Positions 1 through 6,054 of a stretch of DNA of 12,163 bases are shown here, piece by piece. A program made the position numbers and the translations under genes. Below the pieces are notes generated by a model. The model did not search any database, was not told the DNA's origin, and saw only the letters and a program-made list of their open reading frames with translations. The stretch is taken from assembly GCA_028281075.1 (NCBI GenBank), contig JANQKO010000567.1, positions 1 through 12,163 on the forward strand, read 5' to 3'. The DNA is from Alphaproteobacteria bacterium. Its GTDB lineage: Bacteria > Pseudomonadota > Alphaproteobacteria > GCA-2731375. Position 1 is the stretch's first letter, and each line of letters starts with the position of its first letter.

Positions 1-584
1 CCCGGCAGCAGCGCGGCCATGAACAGGTTGCCGACCGAGACCGACAGCAGGTCGGCCATGATGATCAGCATGATGCTGGGCGGTATGAGAATACCGAGCG
101 TGCCGGAGGCCGCGATCACGCCGGTGGCGATACCGTGGCTGTAACGCTGTTTCAGCATGGTCGGCAGCGCCAGCGCGGTCATCATCGTCACCGAGGCGCC
201 GATGATCCCGGTCATCGCCGCCAGGATCGTGCCCATCACCGTCACCGACAGGGCGAGGCCACCGGGCACGCGCTTCAGCAGCACCTGACAGCAATACAGC
301 ATGTCGTTGGCGACGCCGCTGCGTTCCATCATCACGCCCATGAAGACGAATGTCGGCACCGCGACAAGGACAAGGTTCTCCGCCGCGCCGCCCCATATGC
401 GCGGCAGGAAATTGAAGAACTCGATCAGCGAGAAAACGCCCAGCAGATAGCCCAGGAAACCGTAGAGCAGCGCCAGGCCGCCCAGGATGAAGGCGACGGG
501 ATAACCGCTGAACAGGAGACATGCCAACGTCAGGAACATCAGGATCGGCAGGAAATCCTGCAGCACCCAGATCAGCTCTTCCAT
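1..584 (-). CDS. dctM: TRAP transporter large permease (DctM), second copy, partial
   Basis: The N-terminal 194 residues of a TRAP large permease are visible; the gene continues past the left edge of the window. DctM is the inner-membrane, multi-helix subunit that moves the solute delivered by the periplasmic receptor using an ion gradient. Hydrophobic segments lie at about residues 10-45, 71-86, 109-145 and 152-180. DctM hallmarks are GTILAAMTGIIGASVTMMT (118-136) and TLGILIPPSIMLIIMADLL (162-180). The protein aligns closely with the DctM encoded just upstream (935-2548), so it is a paralogue. The start is the ATG at 584-582: an in-frame TGA lies upstream at 653-651 with no other start codon between, and a GGTGG stretch precedes the ATG by 4 nt. 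It could be co-transcribed with the first dctM or use its own promoter in the 350-nt gap. Family assignment is secure; substrate is unknown. Confidence 0.93.
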   Translation of the reverse strand, partial: MEELIWVLQDFLPILMFLTLACLLFSGYPVAFILGGLALLYGFLGYLLGVFSLIEFFNFLPRIWGGAAENLVLVAVPTFVFMGVMMERSGVANDMLYCCQVLLKRVPGGLALSVTVMGTILAAMTGIIGASVTMMTALALPTMLKQRYSHGIATGVIAASGTLGILIPPSIMLIIMADLLSVSVGNLFMAALLP

Positions 585-711
585 ATGACCACCAGCGGAT
601 GTGCGACGGGTTTTGTCTCGGCGGGCTCCAGCGGCAATTCGGCGGGCGGGTCAAGCGGTACCCCGGACGACAGTCCTTGATCGGCACGCCCCCGGTCAGA
701 CTTAAGAGTGA

Positions 712-740
712 ATGTTACCGTTCCTGGTGAACGACGGCAA
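712..740 (-). promoter_or_regulatory. Possible sigma70-type promoter for the second dctM
   Basis: On the minus strand, TTGCCG (740-735) and TAACAT (717-712) are separated by 17 nt; each matches the sigma70 consensus at 4 of 6 positions. The spacer contains an inverted repeat, CGTTC-ACCAG-GAACG (733-719), which could be an operator half-site pair. Transcription would start near 704, about 120 nt ahead of the dctM ATG. This is a weak prediction by eye; chance matches of this quality are common. Confidence 0.25.
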
Positions 741-749
741 AGTTATTGC

Positions 750-773
750 CGGCGCCGGCGACGGCCGGCGCCG
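750..773. repeat. Perfect 10-bp inverted repeat (hairpin) between the dctM genes
   Basis: The arms CGGCGCCGGC (750-759) and GCCGGCGCCG (764-773) are perfectly complementary around a GACG loop. In the direction of the TRAP operon (minus strand) the stem is followed by CAATAACTTTG, not a proper T-tract. It is therefore not a textbook intrinsic terminator; it may pause RNA polymerase or block 3' exonucleases. Confidence 0.6.
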
Positions 774-851
774 ATTCAAGATCCGTCCGCTATTTTCCTT
801 GCGGCGCGTTCGTTCGCTTCGGCTTGCACGATTGATAGGCCCGACCTTGCC

Positions 852-863
852 CCGATCGATCGG
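852..863. repeat. Perfect 12-bp palindrome
   Basis: CCGATCGATCGG reads the same on both strands, with no spacer. It lies in the gap between the two dctM genes. It could be a symmetric protein-binding site, but GATC-rich palindromes of this size also arise by chance in GC-rich DNA. Confidence 0.3.
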
Positions 864-885
864 CATATGGATGCTCGTGTCGGAT

Positions 886-929
886 CCCCCGCCGCCCGCC
901 GGCCGGGTCTGGCCGTTGGGCGACGGGGG
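886..929 (-). terminator. Hairpin just after the first dctM stop (terminator-like or processing site)
   Basis: The arms CCCCCGCCGCCC (886-897) and GGGCGACGGGGG (918-929) pair over 12 positions with one mismatch, enclosing a 20-nt GC-rich loop. On the minus strand the hairpin begins about 6 nt after the dctM stop codon (937-935). No U-run follows, so efficient intrinsic termination is not supported. A role in RNA stability or partial read-through is as likely. Confidence 0.4.
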
Positions 930-934
930 CCGAT

Positions 935-2548
935 TCATCGACCGAACACCTGTTCCGGCAGCCAGAGCGCCAGTTGCGGGAACATGACCACGCAACTGAG
1001 GCCGATCAACTGCAGGATCACGAAGGGAATGATGCCCGTGTAGATATCCTGCATCTTGACCGAACTGGGCGCCACGCCCTTGAGGTAGAAGAGCGCGAAG
1101 CCGAACGGTGGGGTCAGGAACGAGGTTTGTAGATTAGTCGCCGCTAATATGGCGAACCAATATATGACCTGCGCCTCCAGATATTGTATTTGCGCCACGT
1201 TGGTCGGCGCCTCCAGTCCCAGATGCGGGGCGAAGGCCGGCGCCATGGCGCGGATCACCGGCGAGAACACCGGCAGGATGATCAGCGTGATCTCGAGGAA
1301 GTCGAAGAAGAAGCCAAGCAGGAAGATCGTGATCATCAGCACGATCAGCAGCGCCCACGGTCCCAGGTCCAACCACTCGATCAGCTCGATGATCAGGTCC
1401 TCGCCATAGACATTGCGGAACAACGTCGAAAAGGCGGTGGCGCCGACGAAGATGAAGAAGATCATCGCCGTGGTCAGTGCCGTGCGATGCACCACCTGGG
1501 TCAGCACCGATTTGGTCAGCGTGCGGTTGAACGCGGCCAGCACCAGCGAACCGAAGGCGCCGACGCCGGCGGCCTCGGTCGGCGTCGCCCAGCCCGCGAA
1601 GATCGACCCCAGCACCATGATGATCAGGAAGATCGGCGGCACGAAGCCCTTGAGGATGCCGCCCAGCAGGGTGTCGCCCTCCATCCGGCCGATGGTCAGC
1701 GAGGTCACGAAGATGGCCAGGAAGGCCATCAGGCTCCAGTTGACGTCCTCGGCGATGCCCGAGGATTCACCGAGCCAGGCCACCACGATGATCGCGGCCG
1801 ATATGCTCAGCACCTTCACCACGTTGCGCCGGTTGGTCGGCCCCAGCTTGATCGCGTCGACCGGCAGTTTCGGCGCCAGCTCCGGCTTGATCGTGCACAG
1901 CGTGACGATATAGGCGAAGTAGAGGCCGGACAGCAGCAGGCCGGGGAAGATGGCGCCGATGAACAGGTTGCCGACCGACACGGCCAGCAGGTTCGCCATC
2001 AGCACCAGCATGATCGACGGCGGGATCAGGATGCCGAGCGTGGCCGACGCGGCGATGGTGCCGGACGCCAGCGCCGGATGATAACCGCGGGCCAGCATGG
2101 TCGGCAGCGCCAGCAGGGTCATCATCACCACCGAGGCACCGATGATGCCGGTGGTCGCGGCCATGATCGTGCCCATCACCGTGACCGAGAGCGCCAGCGC
2201 CCCCGGCACGCGGCGCAGCATCACCTGCAGAATGCGCAGCAGGTCCTCGGCGACCTTGGACTTCTCCAGCATCGTGCCCATGAACACGAAGCAGGGAATC
2301 GCCACCAGGATCGGGTTCTGCACCGCGCCGGACGCGCCGTCGCCGCCCCAGATCCGCTGCACCGCCTGGAAGAAGACGGCGAAGTCGAGAATATCGAGCG
2401 AGATCGCGATGAAGCCGAAGATGACGGAAATGCCGCCGAGCGCGATGGCCACGGGCAGGCCGGTGAACAGCGTGAGCGCCAGCGCCAGGAACATATAGGC
2501 GCCGAGATACTCATAGAGATGGTCGTAGATCGCCTCCCAGAGCTCCAT
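935..2548 (-). CDS. dctM: TRAP transporter large permease (DctM), first copy, long form
   Basis: A 537-residue inner-membrane TRAP large permease that moves the solute with the help of DctQ and the periplasmic receptor. DctM signatures are visible in order: IPCFVFMGTMLEKS (84-97), GTIMAATTGIIGASVVMMT (126-144), LGILIPPSIMLVLMANLL (171-188) and GSIFAGWATPTEAAGVGAFG (314-333). Many hydrophobic segments span the protein. It is about 100 residues longer than the usual ~430-aa DctM. The extra length includes a central insertion (about 222-300) with additional hydrophobic stretches (246-260, 271-286), as in the long FcbT3/COG4664-like permeases. The start is the ATG at 2548-2546, 2 nt after the dctQ TAG, so translation is probably coupled. 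A second DctM follows 350 nt downstream. The family is certain; the substrate cannot be read from the permease. Confidence 0.97.
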   Translation of the reverse strand: MELWEAIYDHLYEYLGAYMFLALALTLFTGLPVAIALGGISVIFGFIAISLDILDFAVFFQAVQRIWGGDGASGAVQNPILVAIPCFVFMGTMLEKSKVAEDLLRILQVMLRRVPGALALSVTVMGTIMAATTGIIGASVVMMTLLALPTMLARGYHPALASGTIAASATLGILIPPSIMLVLMANLLAVSVGNLFIGAIFPGLLLSGLYFAYIVTLCTIKPELAPKLPVDAIKLGPTNRRNVVKVLSISAAIIVVAWLGESSGIAEDVNWSLMAFLAIFVTSLTIGRMEGDTLLGGILKGFVPPIFLIIMVLGSIFAGWATPTEAAGVGAFGSLVLAAFNRTLTKSVLTQVVHRTALTTAMIFFIFVGATAFSTLFRNVYGEDLIIELIEWLDLGPWALLIVLMITIFLLGFFFDFLEITLIILPVFSPVIRAMAPAFAPHLGLEAPTNVAQIQYLEAQVIYWFAILAATNLQTSFLTPPFGFALFYLKGVAPSSVKMQDIYTGIIPFVILQLIGLSCVVMFPQLALWLPEQVFGR

Positions 2549-2550
2549 CC

Positions 2551-3240
2551 CTACTGCCCCCGCGTGCTACTTGATTTGTCGGCGCCGGCACTCTGCGCCA
2601 AGGCCCGTTCGGCCGCCAGGCGGGCGGCATCGAGTTCGTCCTGGTCGCCGGTGAAGATCTCCAGCTTGTCGAGCGCCTCGCGCTGCGCCGCCTCGTTGCC
2701 CAGCAGGTAGCCGACAAGCCGCAGGCCGGTGGCGACCACCGCGACCAGCGCCAATCCGAAACCGATCACCAGGAACGACTTGATGAACCATCGCTGGCCG
2801 ATGCCGGTCAGCGACTCCGATCCTTCGCCCTGCTTGAACGACAAGGCCGTCATGTCGAACGAATAGTTGATCATCAGGATCAGGAACGGCACCGCCATCA
2901 AGGTCAGCCCGAACAGTTCGAGCCAGCCCTGGGTCCGCCGCGGCAGCATCTCGCGGAACACGTCGACGCGCACATGGGCGTTGGCGAGATAGCCGAACCC
3001 GAAGGTGAGCAGCAAAAGCACGCCATGGAAGTGCCACTGCAGATCCTGCAGGATCGTCGACACCGAAACGCCCGACTCGGCCGTGTATCCGGCGAACAGC
3101 AGGCGGGTGAAGTCCAGTTTTCGGGTGACCACGTCGAACATGATCACGAAGATCAACGGCAGCATGATCCAGCCGACCGTCTTGCCGATGGCGCGCGCCA
3201 GGGAATCCAGCAGACCCGCCAGTCTCAACAATGATGTCAT
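2551..3240 (-). CDS. dctQ: TRAP transporter small permease (DctQ)
   Basis: A 229-residue small TRAP membrane subunit that partners DctM in the inner membrane. Four hydrophobic segments fit the family: about 22-38, 72-86, 108-124 and 152-175. Family-like motifs are HVRVDVFRE (89-97) after the second helix and GQRWFIKSFLVIGF (148-161) leading into the fourth. After the last helix comes an unusually long hydrophilic tail (about 183-229) rich in Ala, Glu and Asp. The stretch between helices 1 and 2 is also long (about 39-71). The ATG at 3240-3238 is preferred over the adjacent TTG because AAAGG sits 8 nt before it. The gene lies 140 nt after dctP, with a hairpin in the gap, and 2 nt before dctM. 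This is the long DctQ form typical of FcbT2/COG4665-like systems. Confidence 0.95.
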   Translation of the reverse strand: MTSLLRLAGLLDSLARAIGKTVGWIMLPLIFVIMFDVVTRKLDFTRLLFAGYTAESGVSVSTILQDLQWHFHGVLLLLTFGFGYLANAHVRVDVFREMLPRRTQGWLELFGLTLMAVPFLILMINYSFDMTALSFKQGEGSESLTGIGQRWFIKSFLVIGFGLALVAVVATGLRLVGYLLGNEAAQREALDKLEIFTGDQDELDAARLAAERALAQSAGADKSSSTRGQ

Positions 3241-3306
3241 CAAAGAGCCTTTAGTCGTTCAAGGGCGGCGGCACGCCGGTGAACCATCGCCGGGTGCCAA
3301 CGCAAA

Positions 3307-3335
3307 GAACGGCGGCGGACGGGCCGCCGCCGTTC
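3307..3335 (-). promoter_or_regulatory. 12-bp-stem hairpin in the dctP-dctQ gap (attenuator or mRNA-stabilising)
   Basis: The arms GAACGGCGGCGG (3307-3318) and CCGCCGCCGTTC (3324-3335) are perfectly complementary, with a 5-nt loop. Read in the operon direction (minus strand), the stem starts about 45 nt after the dctP stop and is followed by TTTGCGTT, a short, weak T-tract. A partial terminator or 3'-end protector here would give more receptor than permease mRNA, a known arrangement for binding-protein operons. The hairpin is directly visible; its function is inferred. Confidence 0.55.
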
Positions 3336-3380
3336 CAGCTGCCGCCGACGCGGCAGCAACGCGTAGATCGGACCTGGCGG

Positions 3381-4436
3381 TTACTTGAGGTAGCCGCGCT
3401 CGCCCCAGATCTTGTACTCGGCGTTAAACTTGGAATAGCTGTCCCACAGCTTCTTCACGTCCGGATTGGCCGCGATCTCTTCCTGAAGCACGTCGCCCCA
3501 GGCGGCACGCAGCTCGTCGAGAATCTCGTCCGGCCACGTCATGTTCTTCACGCCATCCTTCTCGTTGGCCAGCATCGCCGCCGATTGCAGCGCCTCGCCG
3601 TCGGCCAGCTCGATCTGGTAATTCGCCTTGCAGGCCAGCTCGAACGCCGTCTGGTGCGGCTTGGACAGCTTGTCCCAGGCGGCCTTGTTGACGACCACCT
3701 CGTTGGTCGTCGACTGCTGGTGCCAGCCCGGATAGTAGTTGTACTTGGCGATCTGGTAGAAGCCGAGGGTCCGGTCGATGGCCGGCATGGAGAACTCGGT
3801 GGCGTCGATGGTGCCCAGTTCCAGCGCCGGATAGATGTCGCCGCCGGCGAGCTGCTGCGTCGACACGCCGAACTTCTGCATGACCTTGGCGCCCATGCCG
3901 AAGAAGCGCATCTTCAGGCCCTTGAGCTCGGACAGGCTGTTGATCGGCTCGCGGAACCAGCCCGACGTCTCCGGCGGGATCATGCCGCAATAGAAGTACT
4001 CGATGCCGTCGCGGGCATAGAGCTCCTTGGCCAGTTCGACGCCACCGCCGTGAATAAGCCAGGCATTGAACTCGAGCGCGCCCGGACCGAACGGCCAGGT
4101 CGACAGGAAGGCGAAGGCCGAGTTCTTGCCCTGGTTGGCGCCCGGCGTGCCGTAGGCCGCCTCGAAGGCGCCCTGGCTGACCGGGTCGTAATAGGCATAG
4201 CCGCCGGCCAGCGCGCCGGGCTCGAACACCTTGATGTCGAAGTCGCCGTCGGTCACGTCCCTGACCCAATCGGCGATGCGGTAGCCGACCGGACCGATCA
4301 CCGCGACGTTCTTGCCGAACGCCGAGTGCATCTTCCAGCGCACCTTCTTCGCGTCGGCCTCTCCCGCCGTCATCGTGACGGCGAAGATGCCGACCGCTGC
4401 GGCGACGCAGAGGCTCTTAACCTTACCAGTTACCAT
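3381..4436 (-). CDS. dctP: TRAP transporter periplasmic solute-binding protein (DctP)
   Basis: A 351-residue periplasmic receptor that captures the solute and hands it to DctQM. A Sec signal peptide is clear: basic start (MVTGKVK), hydrophobic core at about 9-23, and likely cleavage after ADA (27-29). The TRAP-receptor core follows: LKMRFFGMGAKVM (174-186), where R177 is in the place of the conserved arginine that binds the ligand carboxylate; GGDIYPALELGTIDATEFSMP (in the 198-218 range); and YYPGWHQQ (234-241). This resembles the TakP/FcbT1 (COG4663) branch, whose known ligands are organic acids such as 2-oxoacids, lactate or aromatic acids; the exact ligand is unresolved. The ATG at 4436-4434 is chosen over the ATG at 4451 because GGGAGA (4449-4444) lies 7 nt before it and overlaps the coding sequence of the longer form. 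It is the first gene of the operon. Confidence 0.95.
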   Translation of the reverse strand: MVTGKVKSLCVAAAVGIFAVTMTAGEADAKKVRWKMHSAFGKNVAVIGPVGYRIADWVRDVTDGDFDIKVFEPGALAGGYAYYDPVSQGAFEAAYGTPGANQGKNSAFAFLSTWPFGPGALEFNAWLIHGGGVELAKELYARDGIEYFYCGMIPPETSGWFREPINSLSELKGLKMRFFGMGAKVMQKFGVSTQQLAGGDIYPALELGTIDATEFSMPAIDRTLGFYQIAKYNYYPGWHQQSTTNEVVVNKAAWDKLSKPHQTAFELACKANYQIELADGEALQSAAMLANEKDGVKNMTWPDEILDELRAAWGDVLQEEIAANPDVKKLWDSYSKFNAEYKIWGERGYLK

Positions 4437-4481
4437 GAAAACGTCTCCCATTTGGTTGTTTAGGGCCGTCTACCGGTCCCC

Positions 4482-4514
4482 CATCCGACGGCGTTCGGCG
4501 AACGCCGTCGGATG
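4482..4514. repeat. 33-bp palindrome, 15-bp perfect stem, in the dctP leader
   Basis: The arms CATCCGACGGCGTTC (4482-4496) and GAACGCCGTCGGATG (4500-4514) are perfectly complementary around a 3-nt GGC centre. No T-tract follows on either strand, so it is not a typical terminator. It lies 45 nt upstream of the dctP start and directly downstream of a TATAAC box on the same strand. It could be an operator for a dimeric regulator, a structured 5' end that stabilises the TRAP mRNA, or a dispersed REP-like element. Confidence 0.75.
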
Positions 4515-4752
4515 TGCGTTATAGATCCCTCCCCGGTTCGCCGGCCCCGCGACGCGGCGACGACGAACTAGTCGATCCAGTTAAGGACAACCAGGTTCAC
4601 CAGATGTCCACTCCAGCAGCGCGCTGGCGCCGCCGTCTTGGTTCCGGCGATCTGGCACGCATTGGCGGATGTTAGCGGCTCGCCGACATATTGCAAACAA
4701 CTCATGACACTGGGGATTGCGCCGCCGGGCGCGACCGCAGACTCCGATTGCC

Positions 4753-4781
4753 ATTGACCCGCGCCTCGTTAGGCGGTCAAT
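4753..4781. repeat. Interrupted inverted repeat upstream of the asparaginase gene
   Basis: ATTGAC (4753-4758) pairs with GTCAAT (4776-4781), and inside it CGCCT (4762-4766) pairs with AGGCG (4771-4775). The result is an 11-bp stem with a CGTT loop and a 3-nt bulge. It ends 41 nt before the asparaginase ATG, so it could be a leader hairpin or an operator. TTGACC within its left arm also looks like a -35 box, but no good -10 follows. Confidence 0.4.
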
Positions 4782-4822
4782 TGCCCGCCCGCGACGGCAC
4801 CACCAAAGCGACGGAGCAGCCC

Positions 4823-5746
4823 ATGATCCTCGTCACCAATTCGGAAGGCACGCCGGGCGTCGGCCGCACCGCGGCACTGCTGGCCGGGGGCCGGGGCGGC
4901 CTGGACGCGATCGAGGCCGGCATCCGGCTGGTCGAGGCGGATACCTCGATCCGCACCGTCGGCCGCGGCGGCTGGCCCAACCTCCTGGGCGAGGTCGAGC
5001 TGGACGCGGCGATGATCGACGGCAACAGCTTCCGCACCGGCGCCGTCGGCGCGCTCAAGGGCTTTCTGCATCCGATCTCCATCGCCCGCCAGGTCATGGA
5101 ACGCCTGCCGCACGAGTTTCTGGTCGGCGACGGCGCCGCCCGCTTCGCCCGCGAGATCGGCGCCGAGACCGCCGACAACCTGATCCCCGATTCGGAACGC
5201 GTCTGGCGCGAATGGCGCGACCGGAATGTCGCCGGCGCCGACCTGGAAGCCTGGCCCGACATCCCGCTGGCCGCGCTCTGCCGGCAGGCGATCGATCCGG
5301 AAAAGGGCAAGGACACGACGGTGTTCCTGACGCTCGATTCGAAATCCGAGATCATGGCCGGCGTCAGCACCTCGGGCTGGGCCTGGAAGTATCCCGGCCG
5401 CCTCGGCGACAGCCCGGTGGTCGGCGCCGGCGCCTATGCCGACACGGCCCATGGCGCCGCGGCCTGCACCGGCACCGGCGAGATGGCGATCCGCGCCGGC
5501 ACCGCGCGGGTCATCGTGCTCTATATGAAGACCGGCATGTCGTTGCACGCGGCCATGGACGAGGCCATCGACGACCTGCGGCGCCTGAAGGGCGGGCTGA
5601 TCTCACGCATCACGCTGCACGCCATCGACCGCGACGGCCGGCACCGGGTCGTGGCCGTCAACGCCGAGGAACCGCTCACCTACTGGCTCTGGCAAGACGG
5701 CGACGACGCGCCGCACAGCGAGCCGTGCGAAACGGTCATGCTTTAA
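4823..5746 (+). CDS. N4-(beta-N-acetylglucosaminyl)-L-asparaginase / isoaspartyl peptidase family Ntn hydrolase
   Basis: A 307-residue Asparaginase_2 (glycosylasparaginase) family protein. Family members mature by cleaving themselves before a threonine, which then acts as the N-terminal nucleophile. Here the site is KDT, giving a predicted cleavage between D164 and T165. The spacing to the other catalytic positions matches human glycosylasparaginase (T206, R234, D237, T257): R193 and D196 in GRLGDSP, and T216 in CTGTGE. Upstream, GRGGWPNLLGEVELDAAMIDG (within 47-67) and GAVGALKGFLHPISIARQVME are also typical of the family. It differs in having Lys where HDT is usual. No signal peptide is seen, so it is probably cytoplasmic. 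The ATG at 4823 follows GGAG (4813-4816) by 6 nt; the longer in-frame form from 4691 lacks such support. Substrate could be GlcNAc-Asn, Asn or isoaspartyl dipeptides. It is divergent from the TRAP operon. Confidence 0.9.
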   Translation: MILVTNSEGTPGVGRTAALLAGGRGGLDAIEAGIRLVEADTSIRTVGRGGWPNLLGEVELDAAMIDGNSFRTGAVGALKGFLHPISIARQVMERLPHEFLVGDGAARFAREIGAETADNLIPDSERVWREWRDRNVAGADLEAWPDIPLAALCRQAIDPEKGKDTTVFLTLDSKSEIMAGVSTSGWAWKYPGRLGDSPVVGAGAYADTAHGAAACTGTGEMAIRAGTARVIVLYMKTGMSLHAAMDEAIDDLRRLKGGLISRITLHAIDRDGRHRVVAVNAEEPLTYWLWQDGDDAPHSEPCETVML

Positions 5747-6015
5747 GCGTCGCTGCCGTCGATCAAACGGCCGTCGGCGTCGATGACGCAGCGCCAGACC
5801 GAGGCGCGATAGCGGAAGGTGACGCGGGTCCGCCCGGCGTCCGCGCCCGTGCCCTGCTCCACTTGGCGATAGACGATGCCACGGGCCAGCTCGGCCATGA
5901 ACATCTCGGGCGTCAGGCCGAGACGCGCCGCGACCAGCCCGGCATCGAAGGTGATCTCGCCATCGACGATCGTCACCGCCTGCGGTGGTTGCGGGTTGTG
6001 CGGACCTGCCGGCAT
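5743..6015 (-). CDS. Small DUF6522-like protein of unknown function
   Basis: A 90-residue protein whose pattern matches my recollection of the DUF6522 family of small proteobacterial proteins. From about residue 14: VTIVDGEITFDAGLVAARLG, then LTPEMFMAEL, then VEQGTGADAGRTRVTFRYR (54-72), then a CVIDADGRLI ending. The layout suggests a helix-turn-helix-sized alpha segment followed by a small beta sheet; no catalytic motif or membrane segment is seen. The open frame continues upstream to 6750 antisense to the aldolase gene, but that extension has no family content, so the ATG at 6015 is preferred. Its ribosome binding site is weak (AGAG). A GTG at residue 14 is an alternative start. Its TAA stop overlaps the convergent asparaginase stop, and its start is 39 nt from the divergent aldolase start. 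Function is unknown; family recognition is from memory. Confidence 0.78.
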   Translation of the reverse strand: MPAGPHNPQPPQAVTIVDGEITFDAGLVAARLGLTPEMFMAELARGIVYRQVEQGTGADAGRTRVTFRYRASVWRCVIDADGRLIDGSDA

Positions 6016-6054
6016 CTCTAACAACGGACTTGGGCACGAAGCGAGGCATTGGCA

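Larger units (their letters stand above)
585..934. other. 350-nt gap between the two dctM genes, with inverted repeats
   Basis: No convincing gene lies here. The ORFs that cross it have no recognisable content, and no small-permease gene is present before the second dctM. The stretch holds a long hairpin right after the first dctM stop (886-929), a perfect 12-bp palindrome (852-863), a perfect 10-bp-stem hairpin (750-773) and a possible minus-strand promoter (712-740). It most likely serves transcript processing, partial termination or separate expression of the second dctM. Confidence 0.6.
4437..4822. other. 386-nt divergent intergenic region between dctP and the asparaginase gene
   Basis: Promoters for both divergent genes should lie here. 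Visible elements are the 33-bp palindrome (4482-4514), a TATAAC box on the minus strand (4523-4518) just upstream of it, and an inverted repeat (4753-4781) on the asparaginase side. No convincing -35 box is seen for either direction. The in-frame extension of the asparaginase ORF back to 4691 has no recognisable protein content, and no small gene or riboswitch was recognised. Confidence 0.6.

Noticed and set aside
702..995. 97-codon minus-strand frame in the gap between the dctM genes
   Set aside because: Pro/Arg/Ser/Gly-rich composition, no membrane segments and no small-permease pattern; it overlaps the end of dctM.
1184..2710. 508-codon plus-strand open frame opposite dctM and dctQ
   Set aside because: Its translation is rich in His, Gln, Arg and Asp without any domain; this is the usual shadow frame of GC-rich membrane-protein genes.
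3279..4463. 394-codon plus-strand open frame opposite dctP
   Set aside because: Low-complexity Arg/Leu/Val-rich translation with no motif; dctP on the minus strand has a signal peptide and a full receptor pattern.
4691..4822. 44-residue N-terminal extension of the asparaginase
   Set aside because: No signal peptide or family similarity; a good ribosome binding site precedes the ATG at 4823, where the family pattern begins.
4717..6021. 434-codon plus-strand open frame overlapping the asparaginase gene
   Set aside because: Arg/His-rich out-of-frame translation; the asparaginase frame carries the complete catalytic pattern.
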